A stretch of DNA of 64,000 bases from Pleurocapsa sp. FMAR1 (GCF_963665995.1 NZ_OY762512.1:3100001-3164000); one strand, 5' to 3'. Numbered from the stretch's first letter, positions 9,796-19,160 are shown. The notes: generated from the letters alone by a model not told the origin. Numbers and translations are program-made.

Positions 9796-10168
9796 TTTCT
9801 GACTATGGGTTTAAAGACTCTCAGACGTAAGTAAATTAAGCTATGCGCTAAAGAGAACTATGTAAAAATCGAGGATTAAAACAACATTTTTATTGTTTAA
9901 GTCTATTGTAGACTACATCGATTAGCGATATGTTGTCAAAACTGAAAAAATTTCTCGGTCGGTTTATTGACAGCGATCGCTCTAGGCTCAGTTCAGTATT
10001 TAAGTCCAACTAAGTCTTCAGTCTATTTGGACATAATGTATTGCTCACTATTTGTAGCCATTGGATTCTTATAAATACTTGAGACAAACAATTTTGATTT
10101 TATAAGTCCAAATAAAATTACTGTATAAGCCGTAAAAGATTAACAGACTTTGTATTAAGGCGATCGCG
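9796..10168. other. Intergenic upstream of sufC
   Basis: About 370 bases between sufC and the downstream end of the MmyB-type regulator. It must carry the suf operon promoter. One HIP1 site (near 9974) and scattered AT tracts are the only patterns seen; no sufB or sufR remnant was recognised. Confidence 0.5.
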
Positions 10169-11008
10169 TTAAGCGCTACATTCTTTAATAGTTTTTTGCA
10201 GCTTTTGTAACTTTGACTTATCTAAACTTGCTTTCGGCGTATAAGCGGTAAGTCGTAGATTAGCTGCTGGATAAACTTGGAAAGTAACGGAATCTAACAC
10301 CAGTTTGCCGACAATAGGATGATTTAATTCTTGTACTTCATGAGGACGAGCAACATCATGACTCTTCCACCACTGGCGAAACTGAGGACTGACTTTTTGA
10401 AGTGTCAGGGCTAATTCGCTCCAGCTTCTATCGCTAGCATTTTGAGCGTAATCAGCTCGAAAGTGAACCAGTAAGCAATGGGCAAATTCTGACCAGTTTA
10501 CAAAAAGTTCCTTCATAGCTGAGTTAGTAAACGCTAACCACATTAAATTGCATTCTGATGAAGACAACACGTCAAAGTCTCCAAAAACTGCAATAGCCGC
10601 TTGATTCCACGCCAGCAAATTCCAGCGCCAATCTACCAGATAAGCGGGGTTTGGTTCTAAACTTTCTAACACCTGTCGGATTGATTCTGTAACTTGCTCT
10701 TGCGCCAAAGATGAAGGTGGTGGCGACTGTCCTGCTAAAGAAAATAAATGCTCTTGTTCGTGGCGATCTAATTGAAGTGCTTGAGCAATTCTTAAAAGGG
10801 CTTGGGGAGATACTTTAACCGATCTTGTTTGTTCCAACCATGTGTACCAAGTAACGCTTATTTGGGCAAGCTCGGCTACTTCCTCTCGTCGCAAACCAGG
10901 AACTCGACGGCGTAATCCAGGTGGTAAACCAACTTGAGCGGGTGAAAGTTTAGCTCTGCGGGTGCGAAGAAAATCAGCAAGCTCCTTTAATCGCTCTTTT
11001 TCGTTCAT
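10169..11008 (-). CDS. XRE-type regulator with MmyB-like ligand-binding domain
   Basis: 279 aa. Residues about 8-85 form a Cro/C1-type helix-turn-helix preceded by the motif VGLPPGLRRRVPGLRREEVA, diagnostic of the MmyB family, followed by ISVTWYTWLEQ. Residues about 105-265 (LEPNPAYLVDWRWNLLAWN) match the MmyB-like ligand-binding domain reported to hold fatty-acid-like ligands. MmyB regulators typically control a neighbouring divergent oxidoreductase, and here an SDR gene starts 107 bases away on the other strand, so local control of that gene is the likely job. Confidence 0.93.
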   Translation of the reverse strand: MNEKERLKELADFLRTRRAKLSPAQVGLPPGLRRRVPGLRREEVAELAQISVTWYTWLEQTRSVKVSPQALLRIAQALQLDRHEQEHLFSLAGQSPPPSSLAQEQVTESIRQVLESLEPNPAYLVDWRWNLLAWNQAAIAVFGDFDVLSSSECNLMWLAFTNSAMKELFVNWSEFAHCLLVHFRADYAQNASDRSWSELALTLQKVSPQFRQWWKSHDVARPHEVQELNHPIVGKLVLDSVTFQVYPAANLRLTAYTPKASLDKSKLQKLQKTIKECSA

Positions 11009-11115
11009 TTAAGATATTAGTTTTTATACCAGTATAAGTAAACTCTGGTACTAAGATTAGGCTTTTGTCAGACTAATCAATAGTAAAAAGAAATTAGATC
11101 TACGAGAAACGAGCC
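11009..11115. promoter_or_regulatory. Divergent promoter region with two inverted repeats
   Basis: The 107-base gap between the divergent MmyB-type regulator and SDR genes holds two 6-bp inverted repeats, both with 12-base spacers: TACCAG...CTGGTA (11027-11050) and GATTAG...CTAATC (11055-11078). The same geometry 28 bases apart suggests operator sites for the regulator, although the arm sequences differ. The assignment is inference. Confidence 0.4.
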
Positions 11116-12036
11116 ATGAAAATTTTTCTAACTGGTGCGACTGGATATATTGGTGGGTCAGTTGCAGTAAAACTAATTGATGCAGGTCATCAAGTTTTGG
11201 GACTTACACGCTCAAAAGAAAAAGCAAAACACCTTGAGAAAATGGGCATTGAAACTATTCTTGGCAGCCTCACAGACAGCCAACTCCTAATTGAGGCTAC
11301 ACAAAAATCTGATGCCGTAATCAATGCTGCTGATTCTGACAACCCTTGGATAGTAACAACAATTTTGCCAGTGCTGAATGGTACTGATAAACTATTTATT
11401 CAAACTAGCGGTTCTAGTCTTGTCGGAGACAAAGCTGCTGGTAATAAGAGCGAATTAGTTTTTACTGAAGATACGCCATTTCATCCCGCAATCGAAAAAG
11501 TAGGACGTATTGCCATTAATGAAAGAGTTCTAAATGCTGCTCAACAAGGCGTACATTCTATAGTCTTATGTCACAGTCTAATTTATGGTCGAGGTCAGGG
11601 AATTAATGCAGAAAGTATTCAAGTTCCTGGGCTAATTGAACTGGCTAAAAAAACTGGTAAAGCCAGTCATATTGGCAAAGGCGAAAATATTTGGTCGCAC
11701 GTTCATATTGATGATGTGGCGCAGTTATATTTGCTGGCAATAGAAAATGCTCCCGCTGGTTCGTTTTTCTATGTAGAAAACGGTGAGGCATCTATGAAGA
11801 CAGTCGCCGAAGCAATTAGTCGAATGTTGGGTTTAGAGAAAAAAACAGAACAGATATCTCTCGATGATGCGATCGCTGAATGGGGTGCAGAAATGGCTCA
11901 CTTTGCCTTTGGTTCTAATAGTCGGATTACGGCAACTAAAGCCCGAAAAATGCTCTCTTGGAATCCTACTGGGGCAAGTTTATTAGCTGAAATTGAATCT
12001 GGCTATTATCATCAGAATGCTCAACTATCTATCTAA
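11116..12036 (+). CDS. NAD-dependent epimerase/SDR family protein
   Basis: 306 aa, extended-SDR fold. The N terminus MKIFLTGATGYIGGSVAVKL carries the GxxGxxG cofactor motif (residues 7-13). SHVHIDDVAQLYLLA (near 195) is the conserved pre-substrate-domain region and LIYGRGQGI (near 158) follows the active-site area. Relatives are often called NAD-dependent epimerase/dehydratase or NmrA-like. It is transcribed away from an MmyB-type regulator that probably controls it. The substrate is not predictable. Confidence 0.87.
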   Translation: MKIFLTGATGYIGGSVAVKLIDAGHQVLGLTRSKEKAKHLEKMGIETILGSLTDSQLLIEATQKSDAVINAADSDNPWIVTTILPVLNGTDKLFIQTSGSSLVGDKAAGNKSELVFTEDTPFHPAIEKVGRIAINERVLNAAQQGVHSIVLCHSLIYGRGQGINAESIQVPGLIELAKKTGKASHIGKGENIWSHVHIDDVAQLYLLAIENAPAGSFFYVENGEASMKTVAEAISRMLGLEKKTEQISLDDAIAEWGAEMAHFAFGSNSRITATKARKMLSWNPTGASLLAEIESGYYHQNAQLSI

Positions 12037-12066
12037 GCCTTAATTCTGAAGTTTAGAATGTATTGA

Positions 12067-12107
12067 TGGCGATCGCTTTAGCTATTAAAAAATAAAAGCG
12101 ATCGCCA
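12067..12107. terminator. HIP1-containing hairpin downstream of the SDR gene
   Basis: Perfect 13-bp arms (TGGCGATCGCTTT and AAAGCGATCGCCA) flank a 15-base AT-rich loop, 30 bases after the SDR stop. Each arm contains a full HIP1 octamer. It would form a strong RNA stem and could end the SDR transcript, but there is no U-tract, so this may simply be a pair of HIP1 sites. Confidence 0.4.
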
Positions 12108-12553
12108 CTAAAGCTAATTTACATTAGGCACAATCAACAAGCTGTAGTTTTATTGGGTGACAACGGGTAGAAGCCCAACCCAAAATAATAAACTATATTT
12201 GTTTCACTTGTTTCGTTATGATTTGAGGTAATTACTCACTTTTATCGTACATATCGGCAATATTTATTTGACTTTTGTTTTGATTGTTACATCATGTTTG
12301 AAAAATAAAAGCTATTAATGAATGTATTAAACTCCATATATTATCGGCGTTTGTAGTCTCGCAGCAAAGTGATATTTAATTCAGACAATAAAAATAGATA
12401 AATTCTCGATTTTAGCCAAAGTTGTGTTAGATTTGGTTCATAAAAATTAATATTGGTATATAATTGCCGACAAATTAATTTTACGTTTCTCGACACCTTC
12501 AATACTCAAAATTTATTAGAAAAAATATATCCCCTATCCTCAAAGTCTTTACT
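12108..12553. other. Intergenic upstream of NDH-2
   Basis: About 450 AT-rich bases without a recognisable gene. The promoter of the NDH-2 gene should lie in the right half, but I could not choose a convincing -10/-35 pair. Confidence 0.4.
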
Positions 12554-13921
12554 ATGAACAATACTCAAACTAAGCAGGCATCAATGCCCCATGTTGTTAT
12601 CGTTGGCGGTGGTTTTGGCGGGCTTTATGCAGCAAAGTCTCTCAAAGATGCTCCTGTCAAAGTAACTCTAATTGACAAGCGTAATTTTCATCTATTTCAA
12701 CCACTTCTATATCAAGTAGCTACTGGTACATTGTCTCCTGCTGATATCGCTTCTCCTCTGCGGGTAATTTTGAGTAAGCATAAAAATACTCAAGTATTGC
12801 TAGATAAAGTAATAGATATCGACCCAGAAGCAAAGAAAGTATTTTTAGAAGAGAGAGAAGAGTTAGACTATGATGCGCTGATTGTAGCAACGGGTGTCAG
12901 CCATCACTATTTTGGCAACGATCAGTGGCAGAATGATGCTCCTGGCTTGAAAACCGTGGAGGATGCTTTGGAAATGCGTCGTCGTATTTTTATGGCGTTT
13001 GAAGCAGCAGAAAAAGAACCAAATCCTGAAAGACGAAAAGCTTTGCTTACCTTTGTAGTTGTGGGTGGTGGTCCTACGGGAGTTGAATTAGCTGGTGCGA
13101 TCGCCGAAATTGCTCATCAGTCAGTTAAAAACGATTTCCGCAATATCGATCCTACCCAAGCCCAGGTATTGTTATTTGAAGGTATGGACAGAATTTTACC
13201 TCCCTACCCCGAAAAATGTTCCGCTGACGCGCAAAAGGCTTTGGAAGAACTTGGAATAAATGTTCAAACCAAAACTTTAGTCACTCATATTGCTGATAAT
13301 TCTGTAACCTTCCGTCAGGGTGAAGAAACAAAAACTATCCAAGCTCATACTATTCTTTGGGCAGCAGGAGTGAGAGCTTCATTTATGGGCAAAGTATTAG
13401 CCGATAGCACAGGAGCAGAATTAGATCGCTCAGGCAGAGTTATAGTTGAACCTGACTTGAGCTTGAAAGGCTATGGCGATATTTTTGTTATTGGCGATTT
13501 GGCTAACTTTGCTCACCAAGGCGATCGCCCTTTACCAGGAGTTGCTCCAGTAGCTATGAAGCAGGGGGAATACGTGGCAAATTTAATTACTAAGCGCACC
13601 GTCGGTAAAACCGTTGGACAATTCAAGTATCAAGACTTCGGCAGCATGGCAGTAATTGGGCAAAATAAAGCTGTGGTAGACCTTAACTTTGCCAAATTCT
13701 CTGGTTTTGTCGCCTGGATTATTTGGATCTTTGCTCACATTTATTATCTAATTGAGTTTGATAACAAACTAATTGTGATGATTCAATGGGCTTGGAACTA
13801 TATTACCTTAGGCAGAGGAGCGCGTTTAATCACCGAAGGATCTTCTCTACAGTTAGAAATTGAACCTCCCAAGAAGCCAGAGAGAGCTACTTCTCAATCT
13901 AAAGAGACAGTATCAGTTTAA
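12554..13921 (+). CDS. Type II NAD(P)H dehydrogenase (NDH-2)
   Basis: 455 aa. It has two Rossmann motifs, VVIVGGGFGGLYAAKSL for FAD near the N terminus and FVVVGGGPTGVELAGAIAEI for NAD(P)H near residue 175, plus the FAD motif GYGDIFVIGDLANF near 310. The C-terminal WIIWIFAHIYYLIEF region is the amphipathic membrane-association segment of bacterial NDH-2. It passes electrons from NAD(P)H to quinone without proton pumping. Cyanobacteria have several (NdbA, B, C); I cannot say which this is. It appears monocistronic, with a good terminator behind it. Confidence 0.93.
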   Translation: MNNTQTKQASMPHVVIVGGGFGGLYAAKSLKDAPVKVTLIDKRNFHLFQPLLYQVATGTLSPADIASPLRVILSKHKNTQVLLDKVIDIDPEAKKVFLEEREELDYDALIVATGVSHHYFGNDQWQNDAPGLKTVEDALEMRRRIFMAFEAAEKEPNPERRKALLTFVVVGGGPTGVELAGAIAEIAHQSVKNDFRNIDPTQAQVLLFEGMDRILPPYPEKCSADAQKALEELGINVQTKTLVTHIADNSVTFRQGEETKTIQAHTILWAAGVRASFMGKVLADSTGAELDRSGRVIVEPDLSLKGYGDIFVIGDLANFAHQGDRPLPGVAPVAMKQGEYVANLITKRTVGKTVGQFKYQDFGSMAVIGQNKAVVDLNFAKFSGFVAWIIWIFAHIYYLIEFDNKLIVMIQWAWNYITLGRGARLITEGSSLQLEIEPPKKPERATSQSKETVSV

Positions 13922-13982
13922 GAGCTTGATTTTTACTCGATCGCGATACTAAAAGCTTATTTATTTAACTTCACACTCGTTT

Positions 13983-14012
13983 GCCTGACTAATCATTTAG
14001 TCAGGCTTTTTT
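13983..14012 (+). terminator. Rho-independent terminator after NDH-2
   Basis: The 8-bp stem GCCTGACT/AGTCAGGC with an 8-base loop is followed by six T residues, about 60 bases after the NDH-2 stop. This is the clearest intrinsic terminator in the window. Confidence 0.85.
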
Positions 14013-14148
14013 GGCTCAATTTAGTTTATTTAAAGCCTCTGTTATCCTGCCCTGATAAGACGAATAGATGTACCCTGCGGACGCAACTTTTACTTGACTC
14101 AATGATAAATACAGCATTACGCATCAAGATTAGGACATTTTATAAATA

Positions 14149-14176
14149 TTGCTACTTGCTACTTGCTACTTGCTAC
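14149..14176. repeat. Heptamer tandem repeat (TTGCTAC x4)
   Basis: Four perfect head-to-tail copies of TTGCTAC in the 430-base spacer between NDH-2 and the YqeY-like gene. This resembles the short tandemly repeated repetitive sequences known from cyanobacteria. Related heptamer runs occur at 20774, 37253, 56294 and 57739. Confidence 0.85.
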
Positions 14177-14353
14177 TTTCGAGCCGATAACCAAATATAT
14201 CCTAACGTAACTTTGTACGGCTATACTCATGACTTTTGGGCATAAAAAAGATAGCAAATCCCGATAATTCAATAATTAAAGATAATCTAAAAATGTTAGA
14301 TAATTTCTTTTGTATTACGATACAATTATTTTATAATAAATGACTCAGATGTA

Positions 14354-14821
14354 ATGGATAAAAAAATGAGTCTAAAAGATAAAATTGGAGAAGACATCAA
14401 AACGGCAATGAAAGCCAAAGATAAGATTCGCTTACAGACAGTACGCGGGATCAAAAAAGCAATCTTAGATAAAGAAGTTGAAGTTCGCCCTAAAGGTCAA
14501 GATAGTCTTACCCCAGAACAAGAAATAGAATTGCTTTCCCAGCAAGCAAAACAACGCCGTGATTCTATTGAGCAGTTTACAGATGCAGGAAGAGACGACT
14601 TAGCAGATAAAGAAAGCCAAGAATTGGCTATTATTGAAACCTATCTACCAGAACAAGTAAGCGATAGTGAATTAGAAGCTATTATCGATGCGATCGTTAT
14701 TGATTCTGGAGCGACATCACTCAAAGATTTGGGCAAAGTAATGGGTCCTGCCATGCAAAAGTTGAAGGGCAAGGCGGATGGCAAAAAAATTCAGGCGTTA
14801 GTCAAAAGTAAATTGTCTTGA
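14354..14821 (+). CDS. GatB/YqeY domain protein
   Basis: 155 aa. The sequence follows the YqeY family throughout: KIGEDIKTAMKAKDKIRLQTVRGIKKAI at the N terminus, the central QAKQRRDSIEQFTDAGRDDL, ETYLPEQVS, and the C-terminal GKVMGPAMQKLKGKADG motif. The family shares the tail domain of GatB and is thought to bind tRNA or assist amidotransferase-related steps; its exact role is not settled. The start could instead be the ATG at 14366 (MSLKDK), which would match typical family length slightly better. Confidence 0.92.
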   Translation: MDKKMSLKDKIGEDIKTAMKAKDKIRLQTVRGIKKAILDKEVEVRPKGQDSLTPEQEIELLSQQAKQRRDSIEQFTDAGRDDLADKESQELAIIETYLPEQVSDSELEAIIDAIVIDSGATSLKDLGKVMGPAMQKLKGKADGKKIQALVKSKLS

Positions 14822-14835
14822 TATTTTCATGTTCG

Positions 14836-14855
14836 GGGAAGGCTTTGGCTTTCCC
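14836..14855. terminator. Hairpin between convergent yqeY-like and recG genes
   Basis: An 8-bp stem (GGGAAGGC/GCTTTCCC, one G-U pair) with a TTTG loop lies 15 bases after the upstream gene and 32 bases before the end of recG on the other strand. The position between convergent genes suits a bidirectional stop, but no clear U-tract follows. Confidence 0.4.
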
Positions 14856-14886
14856 TGTTGCTAAATATAACAAAACCGTTAGTTAA

Positions 14887-17358
14887 TCAATTTAAAATAT
14901 CTCCACCCATCATCCGACGATAGCGAATTTCCAATTCTTGTTTTAAAGATGGAGAATTCTCTAACAACTTATCGGCAGCAATAATTTTTTCTGCTGCTTC
15001 TCTGGCTAAATTAAGTACTTCCTGGTCTTCTACCAGACTAGCTAAAGCAAAATCTGGTAAGCCTGACTGACGAGTGCCTAATACTGCCCCAGGACCTCGA
15101 AAACGCATATCTGCCTCGGAGATAAAGAAACCATCTTGGGATTCTTCTAGCACTGCTAAACGCTGTCTGGCTTCGACGTTTTTAGTACTGCTCATCAAAA
15201 AGCAATAAGATTTACTATTTCCTCTGCCGACTCGTCCCCGTAACTGGTGTAGTTGCGATAAACCGAAGCGTTCGGCATTTTCAATTACCATTACCGTTGC
15301 GTTAGGTACGTCTACTCCTACCTCAATTACCGTAGTAGAGACAATAATTTGACACTTATTATCGCGAAAAGAGTTTAAAGCCGCATCCTTATCGGCTGAA
15401 CTCAGGCGACCATGTAATAAAGCAATTTGGAACTCTGGAAAGATTACCTCAGATAATCTTTGATGTTCTTCGGTGGCAGCTTTGAGGTCGAGTTTTTCTG
15501 ATTCTTCTACCAAAGGGAAAATAATATAAGCCTGTCTACCTTGGGCAATTTCGCGACGAATTAAATCATAGACTTTTTGGCGATCCCTACCCTTTTTTGC
15601 CATTGTGTTAATTGCCTGTCTACCTGGAGGCAATTCATCAATCTGGCTTACGTCTAAATCACCATGGAGAGTTAAAGCCAGAGTGCGAGGAATAGGAGTG
15701 GCAGTCATGGTTAAGACGTGGGGAGATTTTCCTTTACTTAATAAACGCGCTCGTTGCTGTACCCCAAAGCGATGCTGTTCGTCAATTACAGCTAAACCTA
15801 GCTTGTGAAAGTTAACTGGATCTTGAATTAAGGCATGAGTGCCGACTAAAAGTGGTAGTTCCCCATTTTCTAGCTGAGAATGAATTTCTCGTCGTTTAGC
15901 AGTTTTAGTTGAACCCGTAAGCAACTCTACAGGCAGATGCAATAGGTTAAACCAAGTAACTAATTTACGGTAGTGTTGTTCGGCTAATACTTCTGTTGGT
16001 GCCATAAGTGCAGCTTGATAACCAGACTGAATAGCTGCAAGGATGGCATACACTGCCACAATGGTTTTTCCTGAACCCACATCCCCCTGTACTAGACGAT
16101 TCATGGGTGTATCAGAAGTACCTAAGTCTTTAAATATTTCATTAACTACTCTTGCTTGGGCGTTGGTAAGCTTAAAGGGTAATATCTGATTAAACTGCTC
16201 AATTAACTCACCTTTGGGGGCAAAGCTAGCACTAGATTGATTTTGTCTTAGCTGTTGACGACGTTGCAAAAAGCCTAACTGAAGATAGAAAAACTCATCA
16301 AAGACTAATCTGCGTCTGGCGTGGTCAAGTTCTTCGCGGTTTTCGGGAAAATGAATGCAGGCGATCGCATTTTTTAATTTAACTAAGCCATACTGGTTAC
16401 GCAATTCGCTTGGCAAAGGATCGGGTAACTGGGCAGCAGCAGGTAAAGCAGCAATAATCGACTTTCTAACCGTATCAGCAGGAACACCTTCAGTCAAAGG
16501 ATATACGGGTAACAATCGACCAATTTTGATTGATTCAATACTTGCCCCTGCGCCATCTAATACCTCAATTTCTGGCTTATCTAGGGTAACTCCATATTTA
16601 TTCTGTTTAACTATCCCTGAAGCTGCCACAAGCGAACCTACAGGATAGTTTCGCTTATATCTTTCCTGTGAACCACGATTGCTAAATCTTGCACCCATTA
16701 AAAAGCGATTGAGCTTAAGTCTACCCGTGGCATCGATCAAGATTAATTCAAAGATAGTTAATTTTTTATTCTTGGGGCTGCTAAAACACTTACAGCTTTT
16801 GACCGTACCAATTACGGTTACGGTTTCTCCTGCCTCAAGATCGGCAATTTGCACCTGACGGGCATAGTCAAGATGATCGCGGGGATAATAAAACAATAAA
16901 TCTCTGACTGTATAAAGCCCTAGCTTTTCTAAATAATTACTTCTGCGTCCAATGTCAATTACTCTACTCAAAGGCTGATCTAAAGTAACAGTCTGATTAA
17001 AATAAGTCTTAGCTTGGGGACTACTTAAGGATGCGGTGCGGGGAACTTTCGGCTTGGGTGGCGTATCTGGAGTTTCGGCGATCGCTTTTTGCTTATAAAG
17101 AAAGTTACGAGTACCAATAACTAACTGTTTTCTTTGGGCAGCACTTAAGTTACTGTAGCCAGCAAACTTTTGAGCAATATCATGCCACTGCATTTTTTCT
17201 CCAGGGGCAATATTCTGAGGCGGTTTGCCCAAGCTAAGACAGAGAAACTCACTAAAGCGATATTGATTACCAACGATATCTGTATAGCCTCTTTCAGCCT
17301 CTACAGACAATGCTTTTTGCAATCTTACCCAATCTAAACTTTGCTTGCTCATCCTCAA
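14887..17358 (-). CDS. recG: ATP-dependent DNA helicase RecG
   Basis: 823 aa. Branch-migrating superfamily 2 helicase for stalled forks and recombination intermediates. Walker A is QGDVGSGKTIVA, the DExH-type box is VIDEQHRFG, motif III is TMTATPIPRTLA, motif VI is QLRGRVGRG, and the wedge/OB-fold domain precedes them (near residues 165-260). The first 110 or so residues are an extra N-terminal region, as in other cyanobacterial RecG proteins, making it longer than the roughly 690 aa of E. coli RecG. The ATG at 17358 is followed two codons later by another in frame; either could be used. Confidence 0.97.
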   Translation of the reverse strand: MRMSKQSLDWVRLQKALSVEAERGYTDIVGNQYRFSEFLCLSLGKPPQNIAPGEKMQWHDIAQKFAGYSNLSAAQRKQLVIGTRNFLYKQKAIAETPDTPPKPKVPRTASLSSPQAKTYFNQTVTLDQPLSRVIDIGRRSNYLEKLGLYTVRDLLFYYPRDHLDYARQVQIADLEAGETVTVIGTVKSCKCFSSPKNKKLTIFELILIDATGRLKLNRFLMGARFSNRGSQERYKRNYPVGSLVAASGIVKQNKYGVTLDKPEIEVLDGAGASIESIKIGRLLPVYPLTEGVPADTVRKSIIAALPAAAQLPDPLPSELRNQYGLVKLKNAIACIHFPENREELDHARRRLVFDEFFYLQLGFLQRRQQLRQNQSSASFAPKGELIEQFNQILPFKLTNAQARVVNEIFKDLGTSDTPMNRLVQGDVGSGKTIVAVYAILAAIQSGYQAALMAPTEVLAEQHYRKLVTWFNLLHLPVELLTGSTKTAKRREIHSQLENGELPLLVGTHALIQDPVNFHKLGLAVIDEQHRFGVQQRARLLSKGKSPHVLTMTATPIPRTLALTLHGDLDVSQIDELPPGRQAINTMAKKGRDRQKVYDLIRREIAQGRQAYIIFPLVEESEKLDLKAATEEHQRLSEVIFPEFQIALLHGRLSSADKDAALNSFRDNKCQIIVSTTVIEVGVDVPNATVMVIENAERFGLSQLHQLRGRVGRGNSKSYCFLMSSTKNVEARQRLAVLEESQDGFFISEADMRFRGPGAVLGTRQSGLPDFALASLVEDQEVLNLAREAAEKIIAADKLLENSPSLKQELEIRYRRMMGGDILN

Positions 17359-17509
17359 TCTTTAAATCGCGATCTACACTTTCCCCAGATTGAATCTCAG
17401 TTAAATTAAATTAGGGGAGATTATCTAGTTTAGACGACTGACATCATAACTTTTGCTTTAAGTCGAAGTCAAAGTTCTAAACTAGCCTAGAAAAATTGTT
17501 ATTTCTTTT

Positions 17510-18379
17510 ATGACCAAAAGTCAAAGTATTGTACGTGGGGCATTCTTTATTGTTGCTTCAGAATTGAGTTTTGCCTTTAGTGCAGCCATAATCAAGCTAG
17601 CGTCCGCTTCCTTGCCCAATGAATCAATTGTATTTTTCCGCAATCTATTTGGACTAGTTATCCTTACACCTTTACTGATTAAAGCTGGCAGAAAAATTCT
17701 GCATACTGACTGCCTGCATCTACATTTAGTTCGTGGTGGTTTTGGCATGGCTGCCATGTATAGTTTTTTCTATGCTTTAGGAAAAATTCCTCTGGGAAAT
17801 TCGATGCTAATCAAATCAACTATTCCTTTGATTATTCCCTTTGTGTCTTTAATTTGGCTCAAAGAGAGTATTACTAGGCGAATAATCATAGCTGGAGTAC
17901 TAGGATTTCTCGGTGTATTCCTAATTTTAGACCCCAATGGCGATACAGATTGGGCAAGTTTAGTTGCTTTAGGCAGTAGCTTTATGGCTGCGATCGCTTT
18001 TGTAACCGTTCGCAAACTTTCTGCCACCGAACCACCTTTACGCATAGTCGCTTACTTTGCCATTTTTGGGATCTGCATTTCTGCCATTCCTTTGACTTGG
18101 GCTTGGCAGACTCCTACGCCAGAGGAATATTTGATGTTATTAGGTGTGGCATTGACTACAACTATCGGTCAACTACTATTAACTCGTGGATATCAAAATG
18201 CTCCTGCCTCCAGCGTTGGCATTTTTACCTATAGTTCTGTACCTTTTGGCACGTTTCTTGGTTGGTTATACTTTGAGGAGATATTAGATATAAATTCGTT
18301 TTTTGGAGCTATTTTAATTATCTTGGCTGGCTTTATTATCTTAAGAACAAAAGTTATTCAAGAACAACCTAATAATTAA
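17510..18379 (+). CDS. EamA/DMT-family transporter
   Basis: 289 aa, about ten hydrophobic helices arranged as two EamA repeats (residues about 8-140 and 150-285). GIFTYSSVPFGTFLGWLYF in the second repeat is the typical helix-9 region with a conserved Pro. The family exports metabolites such as amino acids, nucleosides or drugs; the substrate cannot be predicted. It appears to be a single gene. Confidence 0.9.
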   Translation: MTKSQSIVRGAFFIVASELSFAFSAAIIKLASASLPNESIVFFRNLFGLVILTPLLIKAGRKILHTDCLHLHLVRGGFGMAAMYSFFYALGKIPLGNSMLIKSTIPLIIPFVSLIWLKESITRRIIIAGVLGFLGVFLILDPNGDTDWASLVALGSSFMAAIAFVTVRKLSATEPPLRIVAYFAIFGICISAIPLTWAWQTPTPEEYLMLLGVALTTTIGQLLLTRGYQNAPASSVGIFTYSSVPFGTFLGWLYFEEILDINSFFGAILIILAGFIILRTKVIQEQPNN

Positions 18380-18489
18380 TGCTAACAAAAAATATTAACT
18401 GATGAATATTTCCTTTTAATTAAGCAAGGATTTTACCAGCTAAGTATTGTTCGGACATTTTTGTCCTGAAATTGAGAGGAAGCGAGTCG

Positions 18490-19059
18490 TTAGTTGATCG
18501 CACTGTTAATCAAAGTTGCCAATGCTTGTTGAGCGTAATTAGCACCTCCAGAAACTCCCTCTATAGTAGCCATTAAACTTGCCCCTCCAATTAAAAGTAA
18601 ATATTGTTGAGAAAATGATTCCGAATCCTCTACTCCTGCTTGTTCTGCCAACTGCTTAATCTGCATCCGAATTGATTCCCTAACTTTTATTGAAACTTCA
18701 TGTGCAGGATGGGAAGCATCTGCTATTTCTAGTACAGCATTAATAAAAGGACACCCTCGAAAATCTGGACTAGCATACCACTCTCTCAATACGTCAAATG
18801 TAGCTAGCAATCTCTCTTTAGAAGTGTTACCGCGATCTTGTACTGCTGTTTCAAACCAGCGCAACCATTCTGTAGCTCGATGTTTCATTACTGCTTCGAT
18901 TAGGTCATCTTTGGAAGCAAAATGCCGATACAAAGTTCTTTTAGCCACCCCGCTAGTAGCAATAATCTCGTTAATACCTACATTTTGAATCCCCTTTTGA
19001 TAAAAGAGTTGAGAAGCTGTTTCTAGAATTTGTTGATGAGAATTGTGAGAGGATTTCAT
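18490..19059 (-). CDS. TetR/AcrR-family repressor
   Basis: 189 aa. The N-terminal helix-turn-helix (residues about 10-55) reads LFYQKGIQNVGINEIIATSG then VAKRTLYRHFASKDDLI, classic for TetR repressors; the remainder is a helical ligand-binding domain. It is divergent from an AhpD-like gene starting 101 bases away. The gap contains two related palindromes (19073-19086, 19118-19131), so it probably represses both itself and that gene in response to an unknown ligand. Confidence 0.94.
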   Translation of the reverse strand: MKSSHNSHQQILETASQLFYQKGIQNVGINEIIATSGVAKRTLYRHFASKDDLIEAVMKHRATEWLRWFETAVQDRGNTSKERLLATFDVLREWYASPDFRGCPFINAVLEIADASHPAHEVSIKVRESIRMQIKQLAEQAGVEDSESFSQQYLLLIGGASLMATIEGVSGGANYAQQALATLINSAIN

Positions 19060-19072
19060 GGTAATTCAAAGT

Positions 19073-19131
19073 AGACAAAGTTGTCTCATATAGCTATACT
19101 ATCAATTAAATCTAAGGAGACAGACTTGTCT
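19073..19131. promoter_or_regulatory. Paired TetR-type operator palindromes
   Basis: Two 14-bp palindromes, AGACAAAGTTGTCT (19073-19086, perfect) and AGACAGACTTGTCT (19118-19131, one mismatch), share wider flanks: GTAGACAA...TGTCTC occurs in both when the second is read on the opposite strand. They sit between the divergent TetR-type and AhpD-like genes and are the natural candidates for the TetR binding sites, one near each start. Confidence 0.7.
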
Positions 19132-19160
19132 ACTTAATACTCAAGCTAAAGGTTAAATCA

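Noticed and set aside
18453-18466. Hairpin GGACATTTTTGTCC as terminator of the EamA or TetR genes
   Set aside because: The stem is only five base pairs and no U-tract follows on either strand.
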